Below, piece after piece: positions 7,828 to 16,277 of a stretch of 55,593 nucleotides of DNA. A program made the translations under genes and the position numbers. This DNA comes from Lachnobacterium bovis DSM 14045 (GTDB taxonomy: Bacteria; Bacillota; Clostridia; Lachnospirales; Lachnospiraceae): NCBI RefSeq assembly GCF_900107245.1, contig NZ_FNPG01000023.1, positions 1 through 55,593 on the forward strand. The letters run 5' to 3'. Every line of letters begins with the position of its first letter. Position 1 is the stretch's first letter. Below the pieces are notes generated by a model, which did not search any database, was not told the DNA's origin, and was given only the letters and a program-made list of their open reading frames with translations.

Positions 7828-10100
7828 TGAAATACTTGATTAAAAAAATGCTAAGAGATGTACAACAAAATTACACGCAGTTTATAGCTGTGTTTTTGAT
7901 GGCAACTATTTCAGTTATGATATACTCCGGAATGGCATCAGTATGGACAGGCCTAAGTAGTACTGTTAAAGAAGAAGTTGATGAAACTAATATGGCAAAT
8001 CTATATGTTTCTGCTACAAATATTACTGATGATGATGTTAGTGACATTAAGGACTTAGAGGAGGATTTAGAAATTTCTCTTATATGTAAGAGAAGCTTTA
8101 ATACGGTTGATGGAGAGAGTGAAATCGAGGTAAATACCGTTAATAATTTTGACGTTAGTAAATTTACGCTTATTTCTGGAGAAACCTATAAAGAAGATAA
8201 AGAGGGAATTTATCTTGATAAGGATTATGCTGAAAAGCACAATTTAAATATAGGAGATGATGTATATTTATTAAACGCCTGGGGTGAAGAGGTGACACTT
8301 ACACTTCTTGGAACCATTCATTCACCGGAATATATTTATTATACTGGAGCTATTACAGAAACTGTTCCTAATTATGAAAAATATGGATATGGTTTTGTTA
8401 GTAATAATACCTTTTTAAAATTAAATTCTAAAATAAATTATACGTTGGCAAAGATTACAACTAGTAGTGAGATAACTGACGATATGCTAAGTGAAATTCT
8501 TGGAGAGAGATTTGTATCAGTAACTAAAAGAGCTGATTATACGACATATTCTAGAGTAGAAAAAGAAGTAGAGCAGATGAAAAAGATGGCTACCCTATTT
8601 TCTCTAGTATTTATTTTGCTGTCTTTACTTACTATGTATACATCAATGGTTAGACTTGTTAACAGACAAACTCAAGTTATTGGTACATTAAAGGGGTTAG
8701 GCGTTAAGTCTAGACAGATTAAGTTTCACTATGCCCTTTATGGACTTATTACGCCATTATTAGGCGGTCTGCTAGGACTATTAATCGGCAGACTTACGGT
8801 TTCTAAGGTCTTATTAAATGTGAAAAAGACTACGCTTTATTTAACTGAGTGGAAATTAGTATTCTCAGCCTCTAGTTTTATACTTATAGCGATTATAATC
8901 ATTTGCTGTAGTATGGCAGCAGTGCTGGCTGTAAGAAAAGTTTTAAAAAGCGAAACCACAGATATATTAAGAGGAAATATAAATCAAGGCAGAGTAAAAA
9001 AAGAGCTAAAGGATAAATATTTCTTGAGTAATTTCTCTTATGAATTTAGATTGGCTATTAGAAATATGTCTGAAAACAAAGTGCGATTTATAATGGGAAT
9101 AGTTGGTGTACTTGGTGGAATGGTTTTAATGATAGCAGGTCTTGGCGTTAAAGATTCCATTAACGGCTCTAATGATTATGTTTTTTCTAAGCAATTTACA
9201 TATGAAATAAAAGGTATATTAAAAATACCTGGTAGTGTGTTAGAAGGAGAAGATGGACTTCAATATCTATATGAGAATAGTGTTGAAATAAAGACAGACT
9301 TAAAGGATAAAAAGACTATCTTAACAGCCCTAGAGGATGGAAATTATTATCATTTTTATGATAATGATGACAATGAGATAAATATAAAGGATGCAGGTGT
9401 TGTAGTTTCTAGACATTTAGCAGATGAACTAGGTATTAAGGCAGGAAATACTATTAGTATTAAAGTTAATGGTGATGACTCTTTTAAAGAGATAAAGGTA
9501 AATGCTATAACTAAAACGCTAACGCCACAGGGAATATTTTTTTCAAAGGATGCTCTTGAGGATGCAGGAATTAAATTTATTCCAACCAGTTTTTTAACGG
9601 ATCAAAAGGATGCAGAATATTATAGAAATCTTGATGAAGTTAAAAATTGCATAACTAGAGAAGAACAGTTAAATAATACTAAAACTGTGGCAGATTCTGT
9701 CATGTCTGTTGTTAAACTCTTACTTTTAGCCTCAGTTATGCTTAGCGTTGTAATTCTATACAATTTAGGAATTCTAAATTACGTTGAACGAATCAGGCAA
9801 TATGCAACTATGAAGGTGCTTGGCTTTTATATGAAAGAAATAAGAAGTATATCCATATCAGAAAGTATTATAACAACGCTTATTGGCTGGATTTTTGGAA
9901 TGTTAATAGGTGGAGCATTTTTAAAACTTTATGTAAAAATTATATCATTTGATACATTTGAATGGATAGCGATAGTCAACCTTAGGACATATATTATTGC
10001 AACTCTTGTGGTAGTTGGTGTTACTTTGGTTGTTAATATTTTGCTAAATAAAAAAATTAAGAAAATAGTGATGGTTGAGGCGTTAAAGTCTGTGGAATAA
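7827..10100 (+). CDS. ABC exporter permease with two FtsX domains
   Basis: A 757-residue membrane protein; the ATG at 7827 overlaps the ATPase stop codon. An N-terminal membrane segment (about residues 16-35) leads to a long extracytoplasmic domain and then three segments near residues 250-375. The pattern repeats: another segment near 425, a second outer domain and a C-terminal three-helix FtsX block (about 630-750). The layout matches duplicated-FtsX permeases of Firmicutes that move amphipathic molecules or peptides. No peptidase domain is present. It works with the preceding ATPase. Confidence 0.9.
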   Translation: MKYLIKKMLRDVQQNYTQFIAVFLMATISVMIYSGMASVWTGLSSTVKEEVDETNMANLYVSATNITDDDVSDIKDLEEDLEISLICKRSFNTVDGESEIEVNTVNNFDVSKFTLISGETYKEDKEGIYLDKDYAEKHNLNIGDDVYLLNAWGEEVTLTLLGTIHSPEYIYYTGAITETVPNYEKYGYGFVSNNTFLKLNSKINYTLAKITTSSEITDDMLSEILGERFVSVTKRADYTTYSRVEKEVEQMKKMATLFSLVFILLSLLTMYTSMVRLVNRQTQVIGTLKGLGVKSRQIKFHYALYGLITPLLGGLLGLLIGRLTVSKVLLNVKKTTLYLTEWKLVFSASSFILIAIIIICCSMAAVLAVRKVLKSETTDILRGNINQGRVKKELKDKYFLSNFSYEFRLAIRNMSENKVRFIMGIVGVLGGMVLMIAGLGVKDSINGSNDYVFSKQFTYEIKGILKIPGSVLEGEDGLQYLYENSVEIKTDLKDKKTILTALEDGNYYHFYDNDDNEINIKDAGVVVSRHLADELGIKAGNTISIKVNGDDSFKEIKVNAITKTLTPQGIFFSKDALEDAGIKFIPTSFLTDQKDAEYYRNLDEVKNCITREEQLNNTKTVADSVMSVVKLLLLASVMLSVVILYNLGILNYVERIRQYATMKVLGFYMKEIRSISISESIITTLIGWIFGMLIGGAFLKLYVKIISFDTFEWIAIVNLRTYIIATLVVVGVTLVVNILLNKKIKKIVMVEALKSVE

Positions 10101-10113
10101 AAAGGAGTTAGAC

Positions 10114-11292
10114 ATGATTTTAGAGATAGATATATCTGATATTGAAAAAGCTGAAGTATCTACATTTGTGGATATGCTTACATATGTATCAGAATACATA
10201 TACGAGATTAAGAAGGAAGAGAATAAAGTTTTGCTTAATATAGAAGGTGGCAAAAACGAAGAAGTATTAGACAAAATTAAAATTTTGCGAGGCTATCTTA
10301 ATTTAGATGAGGTAAAGAAAAAAAGAGATGTTTCAACAAAGGTTTTAGAAAATCATACGGATAAAAAAACAATAAACAAAGAATCTATTTTTGAAAAGTT
10401 GATAGAGTGTGGAAGTATTGTAGAAATGTCTGATGGTGCATATGGTTATAGCGGGATTTTTCTTAAGGTTTTTAGATACTTTAATAGAAAAATAGAAGAA
10501 TTTGGACATGAAATGTTTGAAGATATTATTGATCTTGAGGACTCAATTCTTTATCCAGTTGATGAATATGAAAGAGGCTTGTATTTTGAAAGTTTTCCGC
10601 ATCACTTATGTTTTGAGACTAATATAAAAAGTAATGTAGAATTGTTAGACAGATTTTCTAAAAATGGTATTAGTGATCCAGAAATTTTTAGTATAACTAA
10701 TTTTAAAAAGCCAGAAAACATACTTCGTCATGCAGCTTGTGTGCCTATTTATCCAATGCTTAAAAATAAAGTGATAAGCGAAGATAAACCTGTATTTTAT
10801 TTGGTATCAGGGAAGTGTTTTAGAAATGAGGATAAAAATATTTCAGAGCTTGCAAGACTTAATGAGTTTTATATGAAGGAATATGTGTGTATAGGAACAC
10901 TTAAGCAGACTCTAGATATGATAGAGAAAGCAAAAAAATTATGGAATTATTGGATTGAGAAGTTTGATTTAAATTGTACAATTCAGACAGCTAATGATTC
11001 TTTCTTTGCAAATAACTATAAGAAGCTTAAGATTTTTCAGATTATGGGAAATTCAAAACAGGAATTAAAGGTGAATCTTCCACATAATAATACAGAATGT
11101 GCAGTAAGTTCTGCAAATGTCCATAGAACACATTTTACAAAAACATATAATATACATTCAAATAACTCCTTATGTATGAGTTCATGTTTTGCTTTTGGTA
11201 TAGAAAGACTAAGCTATGCGTTACTTTGTCAAAAAGGAATTGATATTGATAAGTGGGATGATATAACAAGAAAGGAAATATTAGGAGAATAA
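10114..11292 (+). CDS. Class II aaRS-like amino acid:carrier-protein ligase
   Basis: A 392-residue protein with a class II aminoacyl-tRNA synthetase catalytic core but no tRNA-binding domain. Motif 2 is visible as GKCFRNEDKNISELARLNEF, continuing YMKEYVCIG, and motif 3 as CFAFGIERLSYALL. The RHAACVPIYPML and SGKCFRNE cysteines recall the zinc site of atypical SerRS-like enzymes. Known relatives (the Bradyrhizobium bll0957 type) attach an amino acid to the phosphopantetheine of a small carrier protein. Here the free carrier at 5932-6168 is the obvious acceptor. Which amino acid is used cannot be told. Confidence 0.8.
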   Translation: MILEIDISDIEKAEVSTFVDMLTYVSEYIYEIKKEENKVLLNIEGGKNEEVLDKIKILRGYLNLDEVKKKRDVSTKVLENHTDKKTINKESIFEKLIECGSIVEMSDGAYGYSGIFLKVFRYFNRKIEEFGHEMFEDIIDLEDSILYPVDEYERGLYFESFPHHLCFETNIKSNVELLDRFSKNGISDPEIFSITNFKKPENILRHAACVPIYPMLKNKVISEDKPVFYLVSGKCFRNEDKNISELARLNEFYMKEYVCIGTLKQTLDMIEKAKKLWNYWIEKFDLNCTIQTANDSFFANNYKKLKIFQIMGNSKQELKVNLPHNNTECAVSSANVHRTHFTKTYNIHSNNSLCMSSCFAFGIERLSYALLCQKGIDIDKWDDITRKEILGE

Positions 11293-12141
11293 ATGGATTG
11301 CTTATATCTAGTTATAGGAACTGGAGAATTAGCAGTACAAATAGCAGCCACATTAATGAAACAAGGCGTTAGTGTGGTTGTTTTTGAAGTAAAGTATTCA
11401 GATAATTCTTTAGTATCTAAGGGTTGTAAAGATAATAATATAGAATATAAATGTGTAAAAAAAGAAGAACTAACTGCTTATCTAGAAAGTAAAATCAATA
11501 AGTATAAATTGAAGGTGATAAGTGCGGTAAATACATATATCTTCCCTAAAGATATTGTTAATCACAAAAATTTTTTTGGAATTAATTATCATAATTCTTT
11601 GCTGCCACTTCATGCAGGTATGAATGTAGAAAGTCATACGATTTTTATGGGGGATAGAGTTACAGGCATTACGTGGCATATTATAAGTGATAAGATAGAT
11701 AAAGGTAAAATTATATGTCAAAAAGAAATAAAGATCGATGATAATGAAACATCACTTACACTTCTTGGCAAGCAGATGAAACTGGGTTATGAGACATTTC
11801 TTGGGTTTATGAAGAATTTTATAGATAATAGTATAGATTCATTTGATAATTCAGGAACTGGATCATATCATAAAATTAGCGATAAACCTTGTGATGGAAT
11901 GATTACATTAGATATGCCCGATGATCAGATAGATAGATTCTTAAGAGCATATGATTATGGTTTTTTATATACGCTTGGGAAACCTAAGGTGTTGTATCAA
12001 GGAAAATTATACGAATTTAGAGCATATAAGATATTAAAAGAAGATACTAAACCATATGCAAGAATTGATAAAGGAAATCTTTTATTTAAGGTAAAGAGTG
12101 ATGGAAGAAGTTATGTGTTAAGAGGAATAAAAGAAATATAA
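11293..12141 (+). CDS. Formyltransferase-fold protein (Fmt-like)
   Basis: A 282-residue protein starting directly after the previous stop, with GGAG just upstream. It has the 10-formyl-tetrahydrofolate transferase core: the catalytic Asn98 and His100 in NYHNSLLP and Asp136 in SDKIDKGKII, plus VTGITWHI. The length and C-terminal part differ from methionyl-tRNA formyltransferase. In an operon with an aminoacyl-carrier ligase, a likely role is to formylate the amino group of a carrier-bound amino acid. Formylation of another pathway intermediate is also possible. It is the last gene of the operon, with no clear terminator behind it. Confidence 0.8.
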   Translation: MDCLYLVIGTGELAVQIAATLMKQGVSVVVFEVKYSDNSLVSKGCKDNNIEYKCVKKEELTAYLESKINKYKLKVISAVNTYIFPKDIVNHKNFFGINYHNSLLPLHAGMNVESHTIFMGDRVTGITWHIISDKIDKGKIICQKEIKIDDNETSLTLLGKQMKLGYETFLGFMKNFIDNSIDSFDNSGTGSYHKISDKPCDGMITLDMPDDQIDRFLRAYDYGFLYTLGKPKVLYQGKLYEFRAYKILKEDTKPYARIDKGNLLFKVKSDGRSYVLRGIKEI

Positions 12142-12376
12142 TCAGTCTTTATCCGCTATGCGAGTCGTTTTAGGTCGAAGGTAATATGCATTACATACAT
12201 GTTAAATTAAATTTGTTGAAAAAATAATTCTAATTGATATAATAAGACTGCTTAATAATATTACTGAAATAGTGAAGGCTTTATGAGAATAATAAAATAA
12301 AAAACAAATACCTGCAGTAAATGCGCCAATTTTCTTTATTGACGAAAATAAAAGTAAATGATAAACCCTTATCAAT

Positions 12377-12491
12377 ATAAGGGAGTAGTTGGCGCTTATT
12401 GCGCGGTATTGTCAACATAATGGGTTTCCTTGGCAATGCCTTAATTAACGAGACTTATCCAAGTGCTGATTTGGATAGGGCTCTTTTTTTT
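12377..12491 (+). promoter_or_regulatory. yybP-ykoY manganese riboswitch with terminator switch
   Basis: The RNA carries the hallmark GGGAGTAG (12381-12388) after P1 strand ATAAG (12377-12381) and ends in ACGAGACTTATCC, where CTTAT (12454-12458) closes P1. The same CTTATCCAA (12454-12462) can instead pair with TTGGATAGG (12471-12479) before eight T (12484-12491), which forms an intrinsic terminator. Manganese binding stabilises P1 and so should block termination. The downstream MntP exporter fits this ON-switch. The 235 bases between the formyltransferase gene and the riboswitch show no gene. Confidence 0.92.
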
Positions 12492-12521
12492 ACTCTGTTT
12501 AATAAAGATTGGAGAAAAGCT

Positions 12522-13889
12522 ATGGGACTATTTGAATTGATACTGCTAGCGATAGGACTTGCAATGGATGCATTTGCAGTATCTATATGTAAGGGACTTG
12601 CAGTAAAAAAACTAACCATTAAGGAAGGCTTAATTTGTGGAATTTGGTTTGGCACATTTCAGGGTATTATGCCTTTTATAGGTTTTTTAATCGGATCACG
12701 TTTTGAAAGATGGATTAAGATAGTTGCTCCTTGGGTAGCCTTTATATTACTAACTATTATTGGAATTAATATGATTAAAGAGGCTTTCGAGGAGGAAGAA
12801 GAGGATGCAAGGGCTGACTTTGATTTTAAATCAATGTTTGTACTAGCTATTGCAACTAGTATTGATGCTTTAGCGGTTGGTATTACATTTGTTGCTGTTC
12901 CAGTTAATGTATTAGCAGCAAATGTACTTATTAACACAATCTTTGGAGTGTTAGTAATAGCAGTTATAACATTTTTTATTTCTGCAATTGGTGTAAAAAT
13001 CGGTAATGCGTTTGGAACACGTTATAAATCTGGTTCTGAGGTTATGGGTGGAACAATCCTTATCTTTATTGGTCTTAAGACATTAATAGAGGCCCTTGAT
13101 ACAACAGGTGCAGTTAAGGATTCAGATACTGTTTTTGGAATGTTAATTCCTTTAATTGGTACAGTTTTAGGAGCGCTTTTCGTATATCAAAAAAAGGCAG
13201 AGCTTTCAGATAAAATGAGAATGATTCTAGGTGGATTAAGCTCAGGTATAATGTTATCAATAGCTGTATGGGGAATGATAGAACCTGCAACAAATGGATT
13301 TAAGGTAGTATTAAAGGGAGTAGCGCTTTCATTATTTGTCTGTTTTTTTGCAGGGGTATTAATGCAATCTGTTCTTGATATGTTAGTACCACATACTCAT
13401 GCTTTTGTAGATATTACAGAGGGACCTAAGGTTAAATTAAAACCAGAAACTAAGATGATGCTATCTGAGATTATTCATCATGTTCCAGAAGGAATGGCTC
13501 TTGGTGCAGTTTTTGGTGCTCATTTTATTAAGACTGAATGGATTCCAATGCAGACACCAGTGCTTTTAGCACTTGCCATAGCTGTACAGAACTTCCCTGA
13601 AGCGTTATTTGTTTCATTACCAATAATGCAAAAGGGCATAGGTAAAGGAAAAGCCTTCTTAATGGGTATAATCTCAGGAGTCTCTGTTCCTTTGGTTGCT
13701 GTATTTACTCTTATTATTGTTACAATATTTCCTGTAACACTTGCATTTATAATGGCAATTGCAGGTGGAGCACTAATCTTTACAACAATAGAAGAGCTTC
13801 CAATAATTGTTAGCGATAAGGATAATGATAGTTGTACCTTTGCATTTATTATTGGATTTGTCATTTTTATGGTGCTTATTTTTAGATAG
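12522..13889 (+). CDS. mntP: Manganese exporter MntP fused to a ZIP-family transporter
   Basis: A 455-residue membrane protein. The ATG at 12522 follows GGAG and the riboswitch terminator; longer frames would start inside the riboswitch. Residues 1-192 are a complete MntP (manganese efflux) with the paired motifs AMDAFAVS (Asp16) and SIDALAVG (Asp115). Residues about 200-455 form a second transporter of the ZIP family with the metal-site helices HHVPEGMALG (319-328), QNFPEAL and EELP. MntP is normally about 190 residues alone. The fusion joins an efflux pump to a family usually known for import. The manganese riboswitch shows the whole protein is made when manganese is high. Confidence 0.9.
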   Translation: MGLFELILLAIGLAMDAFAVSICKGLAVKKLTIKEGLICGIWFGTFQGIMPFIGFLIGSRFERWIKIVAPWVAFILLTIIGINMIKEAFEEEEEDARADFDFKSMFVLAIATSIDALAVGITFVAVPVNVLAANVLINTIFGVLVIAVITFFISAIGVKIGNAFGTRYKSGSEVMGGTILIFIGLKTLIEALDTTGAVKDSDTVFGMLIPLIGTVLGALFVYQKKAELSDKMRMILGGLSSGIMLSIAVWGMIEPATNGFKVVLKGVALSLFVCFFAGVLMQSVLDMLVPHTHAFVDITEGPKVKLKPETKMMLSEIIHHVPEGMALGAVFGAHFIKTEWIPMQTPVLLALAIAVQNFPEALFVSLPIMQKGIGKGKAFLMGIISGVSVPLVAVFTLIIVTIFPVTLAFIMAIAGGALIFTTIEELPIIVSDKDNDSCTFAFIIGFVIFMVLIFR

Positions 13890-13904
13890 GAATTAAGAAA
13901 ATAT

Positions 13905-13949
13905 AAACCTCGTGAGGATATTAATAAGTATATCCTTGCGGGGTTTTTT
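13905..13949 (+). terminator. Intrinsic terminator after mntP
   Basis: The stem AACCTCG plus GAGGATAT pairs with ATATCCTT plus GCGGGGTT around an 8-base loop, followed by six T. It ends the riboswitch-controlled transcript. Confidence 0.9.
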
Positions 13950-14014
13950 ATTGTTTTTAAGAGGTTATAAGTAGGATAGTTATGTATTAGTTTAGAAAAA
14001 ATATTCTTAGGTTA

Positions 14015-14079
14015 TTGACATCCTACGACAGACGTTGCATATTTACTTTATCAGATGAAGTACTTCGACAGACGTAGTA
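14015..14079 (+). promoter_or_regulatory. PadR gene promoter with repeated CGACAGACGT motif
   Basis: TTGACA (14015-14020) is followed after 17 bases by CATATT, a weak -10. The motif CGACAGACGT occurs at 14025-14034 and again at 14066-14075. The second copy is embedded in an imperfect dyad TACTTCGACAGACGTAGTA (14061-14079). The copies flank the -10 and are candidate operator sites for the PadR protein encoded next. Confidence 0.5.
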
Positions 14080-14139
14080 CGATAGACATATTATGATTAA
14101 CATAACATGATAAAGATAAGAAATAATAAAGGAGGGTAT

Positions 14140-14508
14140 ATGAGTGAGATAAGTAGTGATGTGATTCGCGGATATAACGATACTATAATACTTAGTATTC
14201 TGCTTAAAGAGCCATCCTATGGGTATGAGATATCCAAGCGGATTAAGCAAATATCCGAAGAAAAGTACGTTATCAAGGAGACAACTCTTTATTCTGCATT
14301 TACACGTATGGAAAAGAACGGATATATTGAATCCTTTGTCGCAGATCCAGATCCTTGGGGCAACGATAAGAAACGAACCTACTACCGTGTGACGGAAAGC
14401 GGGAAAGAATATTATAAAAGTAAATGCGAAGAATGGGAACTAACTAAAGAAGTGTACTGGTCAACATTTTTGGTAACAAGTCGGACGGATAAATTAGCTA
14501 AATCTTAA
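14140..14508 (+). CDS. PadR-family repressor with IS-replaced C-terminus
   Basis: A 122-residue frame; the start at 14140 has GGAGGG directly upstream. The winged-helix PadR domain is intact: ILSILLKEPSYGYEISKRI, then ETTLYSAFTRMEKNGYI and KRTYYRVTESGKEYY. PadR proteins repress stress or transporter genes. At 14458 the frame runs into an insertion sequence, which supplies the last 16 residues starting at Trp. On the far side of the insertion, after one copy of the GTAC duplication, the frame would continue K-S-S-E-K-N-Q-stop. The native protein therefore lost only seven residues, and DNA binding may survive. No partner gene (for example a DUF1700 membrane protein) remains. Confidence 0.85.
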   Translation: MSEISSDVIRGYNDTIILSILLKEPSYGYEISKRIKQISEEKYVIKETTLYSAFTRMEKNGYIESFVADPDPWGNDKKRTYYRVTESGKEYYKSKCEEWELTKEVYWSTFLVTSRTDKLAKS

Positions 14509-14770
14509 TTCCATTGGTGTTAAATTGTTGTTATGAGTATGAGGTCTGACGTAGTTATACCAGTTAATATATTGCTTAGTCATCTTGTCTAACATTTCAA
14601 CGCTATCAAATGTAAACCTATAATAAAAGCAATTTTTAAATGTATTATAATATGCATCTACTACTTCCTTTTTGAAATCTTCATTGTACTTTGCTGACAT
14701 AATTGGTCCTCCTAGATAATATTATTTATAACATATTATCTGTCCAAGGTGTTACCAATTTAGTATACCA
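14458..14770. mobile_element. 313-bp IS3-family deletion derivative (MITE-like)
   Basis: The element is bounded by imperfect inverted repeats. The left end TGGTCAACATTTTTGGTAAC and the inverted right end TGGTATACTAAATTGGTAAC share TTGGTAACA and further inside GGAC-N-GATAA. It is flanked by the 4-bp duplication GTAC (14454-14457 and 14771-14774). It lies in the 3' end of the PadR gene. Inside, the first residues of an orfA-type protein are joined directly to the last residues of an orfB integrase, so almost the whole IS has been deleted. It can move only with help from a full copy elsewhere. Confidence 0.85.
14494..14700 (-). pseudogene. IS3-family transposase remnant, orfA start joined to orfB end
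   Basis: A 68-codon minus-strand frame. The first about 20 residues (MSAKYNEDFKKEVVDAYYNT) match the start of IS3-family OrfA proteins. The remainder, ending in YINWYNYVRPHTHNNNLTPM, matches the extreme C-terminus of the OrfB integrase (the YNxxRPHxxLTP block). The helix-turn-helix body and all catalytic DDE residues are missing, so it cannot be an active transposase. AGGAGG precedes the start. Confidence 0.8.
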
Positions 14771-14957
14771 GTACAAGTCGTCTGAAAAAAATCAATAGCT
14801 CAAATGTTACATCATATGTAGAGACGGTATGCTTGCTTTCGAAGAAATGCCCAGTTTAAGCGGGTTTGAGGACTATATTTGCAAGAACATATTATGAAAA
14901 TGAGCCTGTAAAATATGTGCATGAAATGAATAATAGAATACGGGTGTAGTGAAAATC

Positions 14958-15004
14958 AACCTTTTGGCGTAGTTCGCATAGAGTACGCTGAAAGGTTATT
15001 TTTA
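14958..15004 (+). terminator. Terminator-like hairpin in the gap before the Abi gene
   Basis: AACCTTT-TG-GCGTA pairs with TACGC-TG-AAAGGTT around a 10-base loop, followed by ATTTTTAT. The surrounding stretch 14771-15062 has no credible gene; its first bases are the displaced PadR tail. The hairpin insulates the Abi promoter from upstream transcription. Confidence 0.65.
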
Positions 15005-15062
15005 TATGATTTTGTTCGCGAATGAATATAGGGCTGTACGTCGAAAGTTATGAAGGTTTAGA

Positions 15063-15091
15063 TTGATTTTCGGCGCTTGTGCGCTTATAAT
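15063..15091 (+). promoter_or_regulatory. Promoter of the Abi locus
   Basis: TTGATT (15063-15068) and TATAAT (15086-15091) are separated by exactly 17 bases. The spacer contains a small dyad GCGC-TTGT-GCGC that could bind a regulator. The transcript would start near 15098, leaving an untranslated leader of about 135 bases before the Abi start. Confidence 0.7.
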
Positions 15092-15141
15092 ATAACGAGG
15101 CAAAATTGTTGTAATTATAGACTTTTATGGAGTGAATATGT

Positions 15142-15216
15142 ATGGAGTTTGAAAGAATACCAGTAACTGGTAGAATGATGAATTTTAAAGATTCTTCAGA
15201 TGAAACAAATAGCTAA
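15142..15216 (+). CDS. Possible 24-residue leader ORF before the Abi gene
   Basis: A short frame (starts MEFERIPVTGR, ends SSDETNS) with GGAG about ten bases upstream. It lies in the 5' leader of the Abi transcript and ends 18 bases before the Abi start. It may be a leader peptide or chance. No family is recognisable. Confidence 0.25.
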   Translation: MEFERIPVTGRMMNFKDSSDETNS

Positions 15217-15234
15217 AAGAGGAAAGGTGGTTGC

Positions 15235-16245
15235 ATGGCAGCAGATAAAGAGTTTTTAACTTACAATCAACAGATGAAGAAGTTGCGAGAAAAAAAGAAA
15301 ATTGATTGTGGAAATACCAAGGATAAGACTACCCTGGTTAGAATGGGATACTTTAATCTGGTAAATGGCTATAAGGAGCCCTTTATTTGCGGGAAAGATA
15401 CTAATGGTAATCACATTTATATTGCAAATACTTCACTTGAGGGGCTTTATGCACTTAAAAAATTTGATGATGGGCTTAGAATGCTGTTATTAAAATATAT
15501 TACTCAAATTGAGGAGGAAGTACGCACATTAACAGGTTATAAATTTGATCAGTGCAATGACAATGGAAAAACACCATGGTATGACGCAAAAGCATATTCT
15601 GAAAAGAGTAAGTTGCAGAATAAAATGAACGCAATATCTTCGGCATATAGTGAGCTGAATCGTAGTAGATCAGAATACGTAAGATTCTATATGAATAATC
15701 ATGAGACTATACCAACATGGATTATGATTAAGGTTGTAAATTTTTCTACGTTTATTGATGTGCTTAGCAATAGTAAAACAGATGTAACACATGCCTTATG
15801 TAAGTTATATGATCTTAAGGATGATGCGGGATATTATAATGTGAAGCTACTTATTGGTAGTTTGCATTGGCTAAGGAAGGTTAGAAATTCATGTGCGCAT
15901 AATGAAAGAGTGTATTGCATAAAGCAGATTCCTGATCGCAATGCTAAAAATAGCGGAAGAATTCTTGAGGGATATTTTAGGAGCCTTCGTTCAACATATC
16001 TTAAGGACAAAGATAAGAAAATAATGGATTTATTGGTTTATTTCAAATACTACTTGACCGATAAGGATTTTAAGGATATGATGGGGGAACTTCAGAAGAT
16101 GTTATTAAAGTTGCAGGCAGATGTTTCGACGAATGCATTTGATAATGTCAGAGGTAAGATGGGTATCAAAAATTTGAATGATTTAGAAACCTTGAAAAAT
16201 CTTCCTAAAACTGATATATCGTACCACGAATTTGAAAATTATTGA
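15235..16245 (+). CDS. Abi_2-family (AbiD/AbiF-like) abortive infection protein
   Basis: A 336-residue protein of the Abi_2 family. The N-terminal signature is visible: LTYNQQMKKLREKK, then LVRMGYFNLVNGYKEPF. Late in the family domain lies WLRKVRNSCAHNERVY, whose Arg-x4-His (RNSCAH) is the HEPN ribonuclease motif. Such proteins defend against phages by cleaving RNA and stopping cell growth; some close relatives are paired with a structured RNA antitoxin. The gene has its own promoter. A candidate structured RNA lies directly downstream (16301-16438). The C-terminal about 90 residues are helical and unassigned. Neighbouring decayed genes suggest a defence or mobile island. Confidence 0.85.
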   Translation: MAADKEFLTYNQQMKKLREKKKIDCGNTKDKTTLVRMGYFNLVNGYKEPFICGKDTNGNHIYIANTSLEGLYALKKFDDGLRMLLLKYITQIEEEVRTLTGYKFDQCNDNGKTPWYDAKAYSEKSKLQNKMNAISSAYSELNRSRSEYVRFYMNNHETIPTWIMIKVVNFSTFIDVLSNSKTDVTHALCKLYDLKDDAGYYNVKLLIGSLHWLRKVRNSCAHNERVYCIKQIPDRNAKNSGRILEGYFRSLRSTYLKDKDKKIMDLLVYFKYYLTDKDFKDMMGELQKMLLKLQADVSTNAFDNVRGKMGIKNLNDLETLKNLPKTDISYHEFENY

Positions 16246-16277
16246 TGTAAATAATCCCATAAAATTTTCGAATTCTA

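Noticed and set aside
11293-12141. Methionyl-tRNA formyltransferase of primary metabolism
   Set aside because: The C-terminal tRNA-binding part does not match, there is no neighbouring def or priA gene, and it belongs to a secondary-pathway operon.
12399-12521. Longer N-terminus for MntP-ZIP
   Set aside because: The extra codons would lie inside the manganese riboswitch and terminator. GGAG before ATG 12522 and the standard MntP start fit better.
14951-15072. Long-range pairing GAAAATCAA with TTGATTTTC around the Abi leader as a structured RNA
   Set aside because: The 3' partner is the -35 region of a good promoter (TTGATT-17-TATAAT), so the pairing is probably chance.
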